Positions 1-9,167 of a DNA stretch of 12,401 bases are shown piece after piece; within the stretch, counting starts at the first letter, position 1; every line of letters starts with the position of its first letter. The notes under the pieces were generated by a model, which saw nothing but the letters and a program-made list of their open reading frames with translations, was not told where the DNA came from and did not search any database. The stretch is from Cudoniella acicularis (taxonomy: Eukaryota > Ascomycota > Leotiomycetes > Helotiales > Helotiaceae), in NCBI GenBank assembly GCA_013054445.1, contig JAAMPI010001600.1, positions 1-12,401 on the forward strand, read 5' to 3'. Made by a program: the position numbers and the translations under genes.

Positions 1-1327
1 GCGCGTTGTAGGGAGGTCGTGGGCTACAGTATGTCAGGGCTTAAGCGAACCTAGTAGAGTAAACTTCAAAACTGACCTCCCCCAAAACATTCTCTCAATT
101 AGACATTCGAACGTGGTGTAGGAAAAAATCTAGTGCTGCTGAAATCAGCGACAACCCAGTGCTGGCGGTCGAATGAATTGAAGCGTATATTTGTTGGGAA
201 TAGCAGGAGGCTAAGCGGGTTTTCTCGACCTACAGAACACTTGTAGGGCCGGCTTCCCTCAATATAATACACAAATGAACTGGGAGTAAAACTTGTGACA
301 CTCACCGGGAAGTTGCAGACGGCAACGACATCATCAACTATGTCCTTCTAACGCAAGGGTACTCAGCTTTAGGATACCGAATCCTGGAATATCTCCTTGA
401 CGGACGGTAATAAAACTATGCCCATAGATGCGGCCAAAAGTGTGGATGTACTTGACGTATCCTGGGTTGTGGAAAGTCGAGTGAAGCTCGTCTAGCATAT
501 TTCTCGCCGCTGTCTTCTAGATAGGCCGAGCGCATATCTATACAAGCGGAGAGCAACTTTTTTACCAAGTAGGTCGTGGCCAGTATGAACAAAATAGGTA
601 GTAGTGAGGTGCAGGATACTGTTCAGAAGTGCTTTTCTTGATTTGCGCAAGTGAGGGGACTAATGCAATTATTGCACATGCGGCGCCACAAGTGCGGCCA
701 AGTGGCGGTCTCAATTTTTTTTTTGGGAATCAGCCGGCCCCAGCCTTCTGGCTTCTTCGACATAGGGGAGGATGCTTCTGTGGAAGCCGTAGTTAGGATG
801 CTAAGAATATTGTGGATAAGAAACTAGAGACAACGTGAAGATTTAGCTGGCTCAGTTTTGAGGATTCTATTGCAGGAGTCGTGGAATTTCGGATACTATT
901 AAAAAGGGACATAGCTAAAGGCGAGTGAGAGAGGATGACTGAAAACGCACTAGGGCCGGCAGAACATGTAACCTTCATTGAGCAATTACAGTGGGCATGC
1001 GTTCGACCCTGATTTGAGGGCAGGACACTTCTAATGCAGGAATTTCCACAGGCCATGCCAATCACATAACACGCAGATAGGTCTAGCTAGATCACAGTTT
1101 CTTTCTCTGATAGGGAATCGCAAATGTAGTTTGATAGGCTCTCTCCGAACTTATCTAATATGTCTCATAAGCGCAAGAAACGCCCAAGCGCCTCTAATGG
1201 TCAACAAGCCAATAGCTGTCGCAAAATTTAGGCTGGCTGTGTCCTAAAGAGGGTTCGTGAACGCCCTTCCAATAGAAATGACTAGCGTGGCACTGGCGTG
1301 CCAGACGAAGGAATAGGTCAGCCGACC
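1..1327. other. Left intergenic stretch without a convincing gene
   Basis: No open frame here combines a start, plausible splice sites and a recognisable domain. Stops are scattered through all six frames from about 625 to 1330. The only part that looks somewhat like protein is on the minus strand at 334-622, where two overlapping open frames carry non-random peptide sequence (see findings). A run of ten T sits near 715-724. I see no tRNA or rRNA and no long direct or inverted repeat. The stretch may be the 5' flank of the kelch gene plus the eroded end of another gene, but this is inference. Confidence 0.5.
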
Positions 1328-1336
1328 TATATATAA
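1328..1336 (+). promoter_or_regulatory. TATA-like element upstream of the kelch gene
   Basis: The sequence TATATATAA lies about 95 bases upstream of the chosen kelch start codon at 1432. It is followed by a short pyrimidine-rich patch near 1380-1390, an arrangement common just upstream of transcription starts in filamentous fungi. Position and sequence are seen directly; the promoter role is inferred. Confidence 0.4.
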
Positions 1337-1431
1337 TCTTGGGCTTAGCCGTATCTCTTACATCAGCGCGTGCAACTTGGCTTATCTCTTCAAGTAAACA
1401 AATCTGTGTTTGTGTACTTAGTGTGGGAAAT

Positions 1432-3246
1432 ATGCTCATATACGCACGTCTCGATTTAATAGTACTCCTATTAATACTTAGCTCGGCGCCATTTGCAATA
1501 GCCTTGTCTCGTTGGAATGTCTCCTCTTCTGAATTTGTGCGCATGCTCTGGACAAGTAGTACGCTACCCATTGTAAAATACGCACGAAGCTTGTAATTAA
1601 AACCTATCTAGGTATTGTAGTGAATAGTTGGTTGTACATTGATGGCGGAGAATATTACGTTCAGGGAGCCACGTCGTATGGTAACCTAATTTTAGGTGAG
1701 TCGTCTCTGGAAGGGATTCCAAATTGCACGCTGAATCTGGGCATAAGTACCAACCCTTTCGATTGACCTGTCCAGCTCTTGGACAACCTCATCCATTACA
1801 ATATATGCTCTTAACAAACCTCCAGGACTCACAAACTTTAAAAATGAAGTTCTCTGGTGGATTCCTGAGATATCGAGCTTTGAGGCCTTCGGTGGACAAC
1901 CATACACAGCCACTACAAATTCCATATGGTCTTTAAAACCTGATGGAAATGGTGCAGGTACTTGGAGCGAAAAAACCTCCCCTAGTGATACCTTCTGGCA
2001 AAGCGTTACTTGGCCTTGTTATGGATCAAATGCAGCAAGCTCAACAAATGGGTATATCCTAGGCGGATATGCACAGTATGGCAATACGCTCGGAGCTATA
2101 ACTGGCATGATTGAGCTTGGCTTTGCGAATTCCCTATCGAATTCGACCAATATCACAACAGCTGGTCAATACTCTTCAAGTGGGATGTCCGGTGATGGCG
2201 CAGCTCAATTTGTGGCATCATTTGGTGAGACTGGAATACTGGTTCTGTTGAGCGGGAAAGCGCCACTCTCATCATTTGATACAAATTCCATGTTGAGACC
2301 TATGTCGAACATTACGATTTACGATCCTTCCTCAATGCTCTGGTATTCACAAACTGCTACTGGTGATGTTCCTGGGTCCCGATGCGATATATGTATAGTG
2401 GGTGCTCAAAGTACCAACTCAAGCACGTTTGAGATGTGAGTAGCCATTCTATAGAGTTCTCAGGTTATTTTCCTGCGCTCATTAGCTACAGTTTTGTCTA
2501 CGGCGGTTGGACTGGGTCCTTCAGTGCAACGGATAATCAAGACTCGCAAAATGTGTACATCCTCACTCTTCCAGCATTCCGCTGGATTCGCGTTAGCGCC
2601 TCTACTGCTCCTCGTGCGGGCTCAAGCTGCCAGATTGTTAATAGCCAAATGATCAGCGTCGGCGGCTGGGATCCAACAGGCACGTCATCCTACTCAAATG
2701 TAGATCCTTGGCCGTATGGAGTTGGGGTATTTGATTTGACGTCTTTGAGCTGGGGGAACGGGTTTAATTCTAGTTCAAGACCATACGTACGGTCGAATCT
2801 GGTGAATGATTTTTATGCCAATAAGTGTGTACTTTTCTTCCCATAACCCTAATTTGAATTAACAATGATGTAGCGCACTGTACCCAGCATCGTGGGACAA
2901 TCCAGCTCTAAGAGCAGTTTTTACCACCAGCTCAGCTACAACCGCAACAGTTCCACCTTCAACGCCTACTAGCAATTCATCTTCCAATCCGTCCCAAAAT
3001 TCCTCATCACCTCCAGCAGTCCCCGTAGGAGCAATCGCCGGAGGTGCGATCGGGGGAGTCGGCTTCCTCATAGCTCTTGTCGCAGCCTTATGGTGGTTTT
3101 GCTTCCGGCGTCGTATCTCTCAGTCCTCTCAAAGGGCATTTCAACATCAGCAGCAGATATATGAAAACCCAGAAACTCAGTATATCTCAGAGCTTGGGCC
3201 CCCCTTACCCGTGGAGATGGATGTGCTGAACAAACCTATGAGGTAG
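1432..3246 (+). CDS. Kelch beta-propeller membrane protein (5 exons, 534 aa)
   Basis: Exons are 1432-1558, 1612-1695, 1748-2435, 2492-2824 and 2874-3246. The introns are 53, 52, 56 and 49 bases; all are GT-AG and all keep frame, giving 534 residues. The start at 1432 was chosen because it opens a clear signal peptide (residues 1 to about 24, hydrophobic core LIVLLLIL). Kelch-type strands follow: LYIDGGEY (about 50-57), GYILGGY (about 172), GILVLLSG (about 233), FEIFVYGGW (298-306) and MISVGGWDP (about 353). The FVYGG strand forms only if the 56-base intron is removed. After the propeller comes a Ser/Thr/Pro/Asn-rich stalk (about 425-459), one membrane span (about 464-486, Gly/Ala/Leu-rich, ending WWFCF), an RRR stop-transfer cluster and a cytoplasmic tail of about 45 residues containing YISELGPPLPVEMD. 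The expected topology is type I at the cell surface. Ligand and role are unknown. The first intron donor could also be 1556 instead of 1559 (one residue fewer). Confidence 0.85.
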
Positions 3247-4307
3247 CATATTGTAAACGCCTTACAGAATCCTATTATACCTGTTATATGTTCTAAGGTG
3301 TAAGCTTGAAGTAAGATCAGTATATCATAGAGGGGTATATCCTTGTGTCTGCTTTCATTATTTTATATTACTATTAATATTATTAGATTGAGACTCTAGT
3401 TTTATTAAAAGTAAATAACTAATAAAAGAGACCTTTTTAGTATCTTTAGAGCTACAGATTAGTTTTATACTAAATCCTTTTTCTCTTAACATATAACTTC
3501 TTTGCCTACTAACGCCATCTCCTTATAAAGACACGGCCAAAGCCATCAAATAGATCAGCAGTCGGGAATGCCAATGGCTTTCCTCGCACCCGCGCGCCAT
3601 AGGCATTGTTCTGAAAACTGATCGCTCATGTAGTTTTTGCGCTAAAAATTGCTGGATGCAGGAAAGGAGGCGCTAACAGCTATCAGGCGGGCGCTCGCGG
3701 ATTGCCTGATCATGAGGTTCAAGTTCAAGAACCAGGAGGGATGACGGGTGATAGAAGGAGAAATCATCGGAATTGAATGAGATTGAAGACGCACGAGATG
3801 GAAGAACCCCGGAATGCGCGTTGGATTCAAACAGAGCAAACTAAGAGCATTGGTAAAACCCGGGAGAGAGAGGCTGGAAATCAAGCTTCAAAGTCCGGAG
3901 GCCTCATCACAGGTTCGCAACTTTGCGAGCACTACGGTTGACATAAGCCCGACGAGGCTCCGATTTGGGTGTGGAATTTGCGTGCCATATTGATTTCTGC
4001 TATGGAAACGAAAGTCCGATTGTTGTGATGAAGATAGAAGAATGAAGGCCGGAGAAAGAACTAGGTTTGAAAGGAGCCCTGGTCACGTGCTCGCAGATCA
4101 TTCGGGGATTTTTTGGCTTTGGGAACCTTCAATGTCACTTCACCCCCGCCATCATCTTCCGAAAGACTAGCAATGAGATCATACAACATAATGGACTAGG
4201 CATAATCGTTCCCCTTTTTCTCGAGTCTTTTATGGCGAGTATATCATCAAGTTAGACACTTCTCTTTTCCATACAAATCAATTGACTCCAATTGATCTTT
4301 TCCTACC
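3247..4307. other. Spacer between kelch gene and oxidase relic
   Basis: No gene is supported here. The first part should carry the kelch 3' UTR; AATAAA occurs at 3421-3426, about 175 bases past the stop. The middle is AT-rich (listed separately). From about 3520 to 4060 the base composition is normal, with only an 80-codon minus-strand frame lacking any domain. The region before 4308 is the old promoter of the oxidase gene. It contains a palindromic CACGTG at 4084-4089 and a pyrimidine-rich patch at 4258-4270. A regulatory role for CACGTG is possible but unproven. Confidence 0.5.
3350..3492. other. AT-rich block, possibly a mutated repeat remnant
   Basis: Positions 3361-3480 contain about 24 G or C in 120 bases, far lower than the neighbouring genes. 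The block is rich in TA steps and short TTA/TAA words. This resembles sequence left by repeat-induced point mutation (C to T change in repeats) in ascomycetes. It could equally be an ordinary AT-rich 3' flank. I see no terminal repeats or coding remnants. Confidence 0.3.
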
Positions 4308-5662
4308 ATGTCTGACCCCAATAATCCCAATATTCAGAGCAGAAACATGCCCCAGTGGGCGCTATACCAACGAGAGTTGTTCTGGAAAGATAACATGGGC
4401 GAGGTCCCACCATTTAGCACCGAGCCAGGAGATCTCGAGGATCTTGCAAAGAGAAGTATAACAATTAGAGGCTGGTAAGTTTCCCCTTCTCAAGTCATCA
4501 ACCATCGCACGAACGCTGATAGCTCGGCAGGTACTATACCTCCTCGAATGCCGGACAATCCTATACACACCTTGCAAACCGACAAGCCTTCTACCGCCAC
4601 CGAATAATCCCTCGCATGCTCGTCGACGCCAACAAACGAGACACAAAGTCAGCGCCCCAATTGGGTTCTCTCCTATTGGCATAAACAAGATATACCATCC
4701 TCTGGGCAAATTGCCGGTTGCAAAGGCTGCGAAGGAGAAGAATCTGCCATATTGTCTTTCGACTGCGGGGTCAACTGCAGTTGAGGATGTTAGGAAGGCA
4801 AATGGAGCTGGGCCGAGATTCTTCCAACTTTACATGCCGCACGATGACGAATTGATGATTTCTCTCCTCCATCGAGCACATGATAGCGTTTTTACTGCTT
4901 ATATACTCATGCTCGATACCTGGCAGTCGGCATGGCGGCACCATAACGAGGCGGAGTCGAACTATGCATTCTACCATGGAATTAGTGCCGATCTTGGACT
5001 TTCAGATCCTGTGTTCCAGAAGAGGATGAAAGCAGCGGGCATTGATCCGAAAACACAACCGAATGAGGCTGGAGCCATGTGGATTGATAATGTGTGGCAT
5101 GGAAGAGCTTGGAGTTGGGACAAAACGTCGTGGCTGACGGAACAGTGGAAGCGTATCAGCGGAGGCAAACCGTTTTGTTTGAAGGGTATCCAAAGCGTTG
5201 CCGATGCACAGATGTCTATTGAACCTGGCGTCGATGGTATTGTGGTAAGCAACCATGCAGGTAGACAAGTTGATGGCACGGTCGCCAGTTTGGGCGCACT
5301 TGAGAAGATCGTTGCAGGTATGCTATCCCTTTCTCTCTACCACTCCCGCAAATACTTACCCAGCATTTCCAGCCGTCGGTGATAAGACATACATCATGTT
5401 TGACTCTGGCGTTCGTGGTGCGGCAGACGTCTTTAAAGCGCTTGCCCTTGGTGCCAAATTCGTCCTCGTTGGCAGACTTTGGATCTGGGGTTTGAGCATT
5501 GAGGGCGAGCTCAGTGTACGCCATGTCATGAAAAGTCTGCTTGCTGACTTTGATATCTTGATGAATGTTGCTGGATATCAGAGCGTGGACTAGATTTCTC
5601 GAGATAGCATCGAGAGTCTGCCGAATTCGGCGGCAATGATTGCTGAGAAGTCGAAGCTGTGA
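4308..5662 (+). pseudogene. Decayed FMN-dependent lactate 2-monooxygenase-like gene
   Basis: Exons are 4308-4474, 4531-5317 and 5373-5662 (introns 56 and 55 bases, GT-AG). The protein is of the FMN-dependent alpha-hydroxy-acid oxidase (TIM barrel) family and most resembles fungal lactate 2-monooxygenases. Visible signatures: WYYTSSNAG at the exon 2 start (the YY site near the flavin), STAGST, QLYMPHDDE, LDTWQ, FCLKGI with the conserved Lys at 5182-5184, SNHAGRQ with the catalytic His at 5254-5256 and the Arg at 5263-5265, and FDSGVRGAADV plus GRLWIWG for phosphate binding. Two lesions break it. After DTK (4640-4647) about seven residues are missing and the frame moves by one, so reading from 4308 stops at 4682-4684. 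A TAG at 5591-5593 then precedes 22 further in-frame codons ending KSKL and TGA at 5660-5662. Allowing for a 22-base loss, the ancestral product would have been about 421 residues. A shortened protein could start at the ATG at 4711 but would lack the first strands of the barrel. Assembly error is the alternative to true decay. Confidence 0.8.
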
Positions 5663-6199
5663 GAACTTTGATTCATTAGTATGTGTATATAATCCTACCA
5701 TCAACCCTTCGCCCTGCGCTGCAGGCAACAGGTGCATTATATCTTCTCAAACAAATTCTAGCAGTCCAATCTTGTTTATACATTTTGATATAATCAGATT
5801 CCAGGGAAATTTGCATCTTTGCCTGAGTAGCTGTTGCAATGATGCAGGTAGCACCAGCTTAGCAAAGAATATGAAATTGCAACGAGCTCTCATCCGGATT
5901 TGACAACATACTTATTCCTTGCCGATGCCGTACGGGTGGCTTGTACACAGTTATGTGCCTCTTCAGTCAATTTACACAGAGCGCTGCTGGGGCGCGCTTT
6001 CCTAAGTCGCGCCCCGTTACCGGTACAGGTGTGTTCCTCAACACCAGCGCTCTTTCCCCCTCGGTCTCTGAGATGATCCACCCGATTAGGTTTGTCAAAA
6101 TCGAGATTCGCTTTCAAACCAAACGAAATATTTCCACTCTTGAATTTCCTCCCCATCTTCTCTCTCCTCCACAACCTCAGTCTCCTAATATCTCTTCCG
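5663..6199. other. Spacer and presumed chitinase promoter
   Basis: No gene is supported. The 3' end of the oxidase relic comes first; TATATAAT at 5686-5693 may have served 3' processing. The last 45 bases or so before the chitinase start (from about 6145) are strongly pyrimidine-rich, as in many fungal 5' leaders. An upstream in-frame ATG at 6092 would add 36 residues before the signal peptide, so it was not used. No other site stands out. Confidence 0.45.
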
Positions 6200-9167
6200 A
6201 TGATGTTCTCATCAGCCATTCCTTTCGTTTGGGCGTATATTGTCTTCTTCTGTGCCACAAGTCGCGCTCTACTTGTTCCGCGCCAGCAAAGCAACCTCAC
6301 AAGCGTTGCGAAGGTCAGCTTTCGCCATGATATCGTGCAGCAGAATCTGGCCATTGCTCCTCCGATTCCAATCCTTGAGATTGGGTACAGGCATATCATT
6401 AGTATGATGGGCGCCAATGCGACGAAAGCAGAGAACCAGTCGATTGCACAAGACACCTCGCGCCATCCCTTGTCCTCGAGATTTCTTCCTCTCTGGGAAA
6501 GAGCGACCCCAGCTGAATGCAGTGTCTCGAACCCTTGCGTGGATGGAAGTTGTTGCAATTCTGTATGTTACTTCACCGCCATCTGAATGTTGAAATTCTG
6601 ACACGAAACAGGAAGGAAAATGTGGCTTTACTCCATACAATTGCCAAACTACCGCTACCACCACCTGCATCTCAAATTGCAATGCCCACGCTAATTGTGG
6701 GGTCGACTCGCTCAATAGTGACCAAACATGCCCGTTGAATCTCTGTTGCTCATACTTGGGATACTGTGGAGTAAGTAATATCCCTCGGCCAAATTTGCAG
6801 CTTGAGCTTAACTGATTATTGATCAGCTTACCGACCTCTATTGTGCTGATAAACAGCCTCTCCCGTGCCAAAAAGGATTTGGCAGCTGCCAAGTTGTGCC
6901 AACTCCCTCTTGCCCACATGGCCGATCGAGTACCAAAGGCCGCCGAGTTGCCTATTATCAATCACAGTAAGTTTGTTCCATATTCTCTAGAAAAACTTGC
7001 CGACTTGGATAGCAATGTTCGTGACAGAGCATGCGACCAAATATATCCATCGCAAATTGACACAACCGGTCTTACGCATCTGAACTTTGCTTTTTTGTTC
7101 ATCGATCCAGTCTCATTTCGAGTTGTCCCTGTCGATCCTGGGGATACCTCCTTGTATTCTCAATTTACCGCTCTGAAATCGACCGTCATGCAGACATGGA
7201 TCTCTGTGGGTGGTTCCGCGTTGAGTGACCTAGGCCCAACACAATTCACATGGTCCGATATGGCCTCAACAGCAGCAAATAGAGCAGCCTTCATCACATC
7301 TCTTTGTACCTTCCTCGAGCAATATGGGTTTCAAGGTGTTGATTTAGATTGGGAAACTCCGACCGTATCATCACGAGGTGGCCGGCCAGCTGACCTCAAC
7401 AACTTGGTTTTGCTCTTGAAGGATATGAGAACCGAGTTTGGAACGAGATATGGAATTAGCATTGCGCTGTAAGGATATCTATCAGGTTTTGAGGATTTTT
7501 GCTGACAAAGACAGTCCTCCAGACTACTATGATCTCTCTGGATTCGATGCAAAGGCTCTTCAACCATACCTTGATTTCTTCAATTTTATGGCTTACGATA
7601 TTCATGGCCCTTGGGAAACCCCCTATCTTGGAGCTTTTGTCCGTCCACAAGCATCAATTGTTGACATTGGGACTGACACATCTCCGCTTTGGTTTGATGG
7701 CGTGGACCCTTCGAAGGTCAACCTTGGAATCCCATATTATGGTCGCGGGTACACTTTGACCAACTTAACCTGCACTGATGTTGGCTGCCCATATTCTGGG
7801 CCCAATTATGCCGGGCAGTGTTCAGGAAGTCCTGGAGTTCTTTCGCTTAAAGAAATCGACGAAATTATTGAGCAGAGAAAACTTGTCCCAAAAAAGATTC
7901 CAAATGCTTTCCAAAAGCAAATAACCTTTGATAATCAATGGATTGGATACGACGACAAAGATACGATACATGAGAAAGTCAGATGGGGAGACGAGCACTG
8001 CTTAGGCGGAACTGTGGTTTGGAGCATCGACCTGGCTGCGGGAAATGGAAAGTAAGAATTCCTACCTCAGGTATACTTTTATTCATAAGCTAACAATGCA
8101 GACCTGCACCTTCTGCACCTCTCACAATACCTGTAATTCCCTCTCCCTCAGTAACTCCACCCGAGGGCCCGCTGAAAGCCAGTATTGATGGATCATGCGG
8201 CCAGTCGGCCACATGTCTAGGATCCCTATTTGGCGACTGCTGCTCCAAATATGGATATTGCGGCCATACCTCCGACTACTGCTCGCTGGATTCCGGATGC
8301 CAGAGTTACTTTGGATTATGCGGTGATACACCTCTTGTCTCCCCAGTTGCGCCAGTCGCTTCACCTGTGTCTACCTCTAATCCAATAACAGCTCTCAAAC
8401 CCAGCGTGGATGGCTCGTGTGGAAAGGATGCAACCTGCTTAGGCTCCACATTTGGTCCCTGCTGCTCGTCATATGGATGGTGTGGTTCTACTTCAGAATA
8501 TTGTTTGCCCAGCAATGGTTGTCAGGCGGGCTTTGGGGCTTGTACTGGTAGCCTCGCAACGACAGCCTCGCCTTCTTCCAGCTCTTCCCCCACCACCATT
8601 TCGCCAGTATTAAGCCTCACTGCGCCACTGAAGGTCAGTATTGACGGCTCATGCGGACATGGATACACATGCTTGGGGTCAGCCTTCGGAAACTGCTGCT
8701 CGGTAAATGGATATTGCGGATCTGCGTCAGCGTACTGTTCATTAAACGATGGCTGTCAAATGTCATTCGGTATCTGCGGCTCTGTTTCTTCGAGTCCGGT
8801 CACTACGACTTTAATAATCCCTCCTCCCGCAGCCCAAAGCTCTGGGTCTATCTTGCAAATCAGCGAAGATGGCTCTTGTGGAAACGGCATAACCTGCTCG
8901 GGATCCAAATTCGGAAATTGTTGCTCAAGCAGCGGCTATTGCGGTTCATCCCCAGCTTACTGCGGGTCAGATAGTGGTTGCCAAAAGGAGTTCGGCACTT
9001 GTCCCCTCAACCTGATAATTAGGGTTACAGGATCATGTGGTGATGGCGTTTCATGCCAGGGTAGTACATTTGGCGACTGCTGTTCGCAACATGGATATTG
9101 CGGCAGCTCTGAGGATTATTGTGCTTCAGCAAATGGATGTCAGGCTGGTTTCGGCACTTGTCAATGA
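6200..9167 (+). CDS. Secreted GH18 chitinase with multiple CBM18 modules (6 exons)
   Basis: Exons are 6200-6562, 6612-6770, 6827-6966, 7013-7468, 7515-8051 and 8102-9167. The introns are 49, 56, 46, 46 and 50 bases. The phases fit and give 906 residues with no broken codon. Residues 1 to about 23 form a signal peptide (MMFSSAIPFVW onward). Then come a linker, a short Cys cluster (CSVSNPC ... GSCCN ... CGF, about 111-133), a CBM18 module (about 145-195, with CCSYLGYCG), and the GH18 barrel from GRRVAYYQS (about 212) to VVWSIDLAAG (about 549). The catalytic motif reads QGVDLDWE, with the proton donor Glu335 and Asp331/Asp333 present. MAYD and YGRGY, typical substrate-cleft motifs, are also present. 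After a Pro/Ser linker there are five CBM18 modules to the C-terminus. The layout resembles the large killer-toxin-like (subgroup C) fungal chitinases, but I see no LysM domain. It should hydrolyse beta-1,4-GlcNAc chains outside the cell or in the wall. Roles in wall remodelling, mycoparasitism or host interaction cannot be told apart here. Confidence 0.9.
8187..9164 (+). repeat. Five-fold CBM18 coding repeat in the chitinase
   Basis: Five copies of a module of about 45 codons occur in the last exon. Their first cysteines are at residues 584, 658, 736, 811 and 864. Each follows the pattern GSCG, five residues, C, G-S, FG, CCS, GYCG or GWCG, YC, GCQ, FG, C, so eight cysteines are conserved per module. 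The first four copies are separated by Ser/Thr/Pro-rich linkers of roughly 25-35 residues. The fourth and fifth are joined by a short linker. Conserved CCS and GY/WCG positions fit the hevein-type chitin-binding fold. The copies have diverged at DNA level, so the array is not a recent exact duplication. Confidence 0.85.

Noticed and set aside
664..676. Perfect 6+1+6 palindrome TGCAATTATTGCA
   Set aside because: Short enough to occur by chance, and no second copy or nearby gene start gives it meaning.
715..724. Run of ten T as a possible RNA polymerase III terminator
   Set aside because: No tRNA-like or other small RNA structure with A/B boxes was found upstream.
793..1065. Minus-strand frame of 90 codons
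   Set aside because: Low-complexity, Ser-rich peptide without domain, start context or supporting neighbours.
1194..1571. Minus-strand frame of 125 codons
   Set aside because: It overlaps the kelch signal peptide exon and the promoter, and has no recognisable domain.
2436..2463. A 28-base intron in the kelch gene ending at the first CAG
   Set aside because: Too short for a fungal intron. The acceptor at 2491 gives a 56-base intron and restores the FEIFVYGGW kelch strand.
3642..3884. Minus-strand frame of 80 codons in the spacer
   Set aside because: No domain and no start or splice context; Ser/Pro/Leu-rich as expected from chance on this composition.
4971..5737. Minus-strand frames of 88-173 codons
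   Set aside because: Antisense to the oxidase relic, whose flavoprotein motifs are clear on the plus strand.
5890..6961. Long minus-strand open frames (222 and 230 codons)
   Set aside because: They lie antisense to the first chitinase exons and introns, have no domain, and cross the verified plus-strand splice sites.
1432..9167. A functional gene cluster of kelch, oxidase and chitinase genes, all on the plus strand
   Set aside because: The spacers are 0.5-1.1 kb, the oxidase is broken, and the products share no pathway; same orientation alone is weak evidence.
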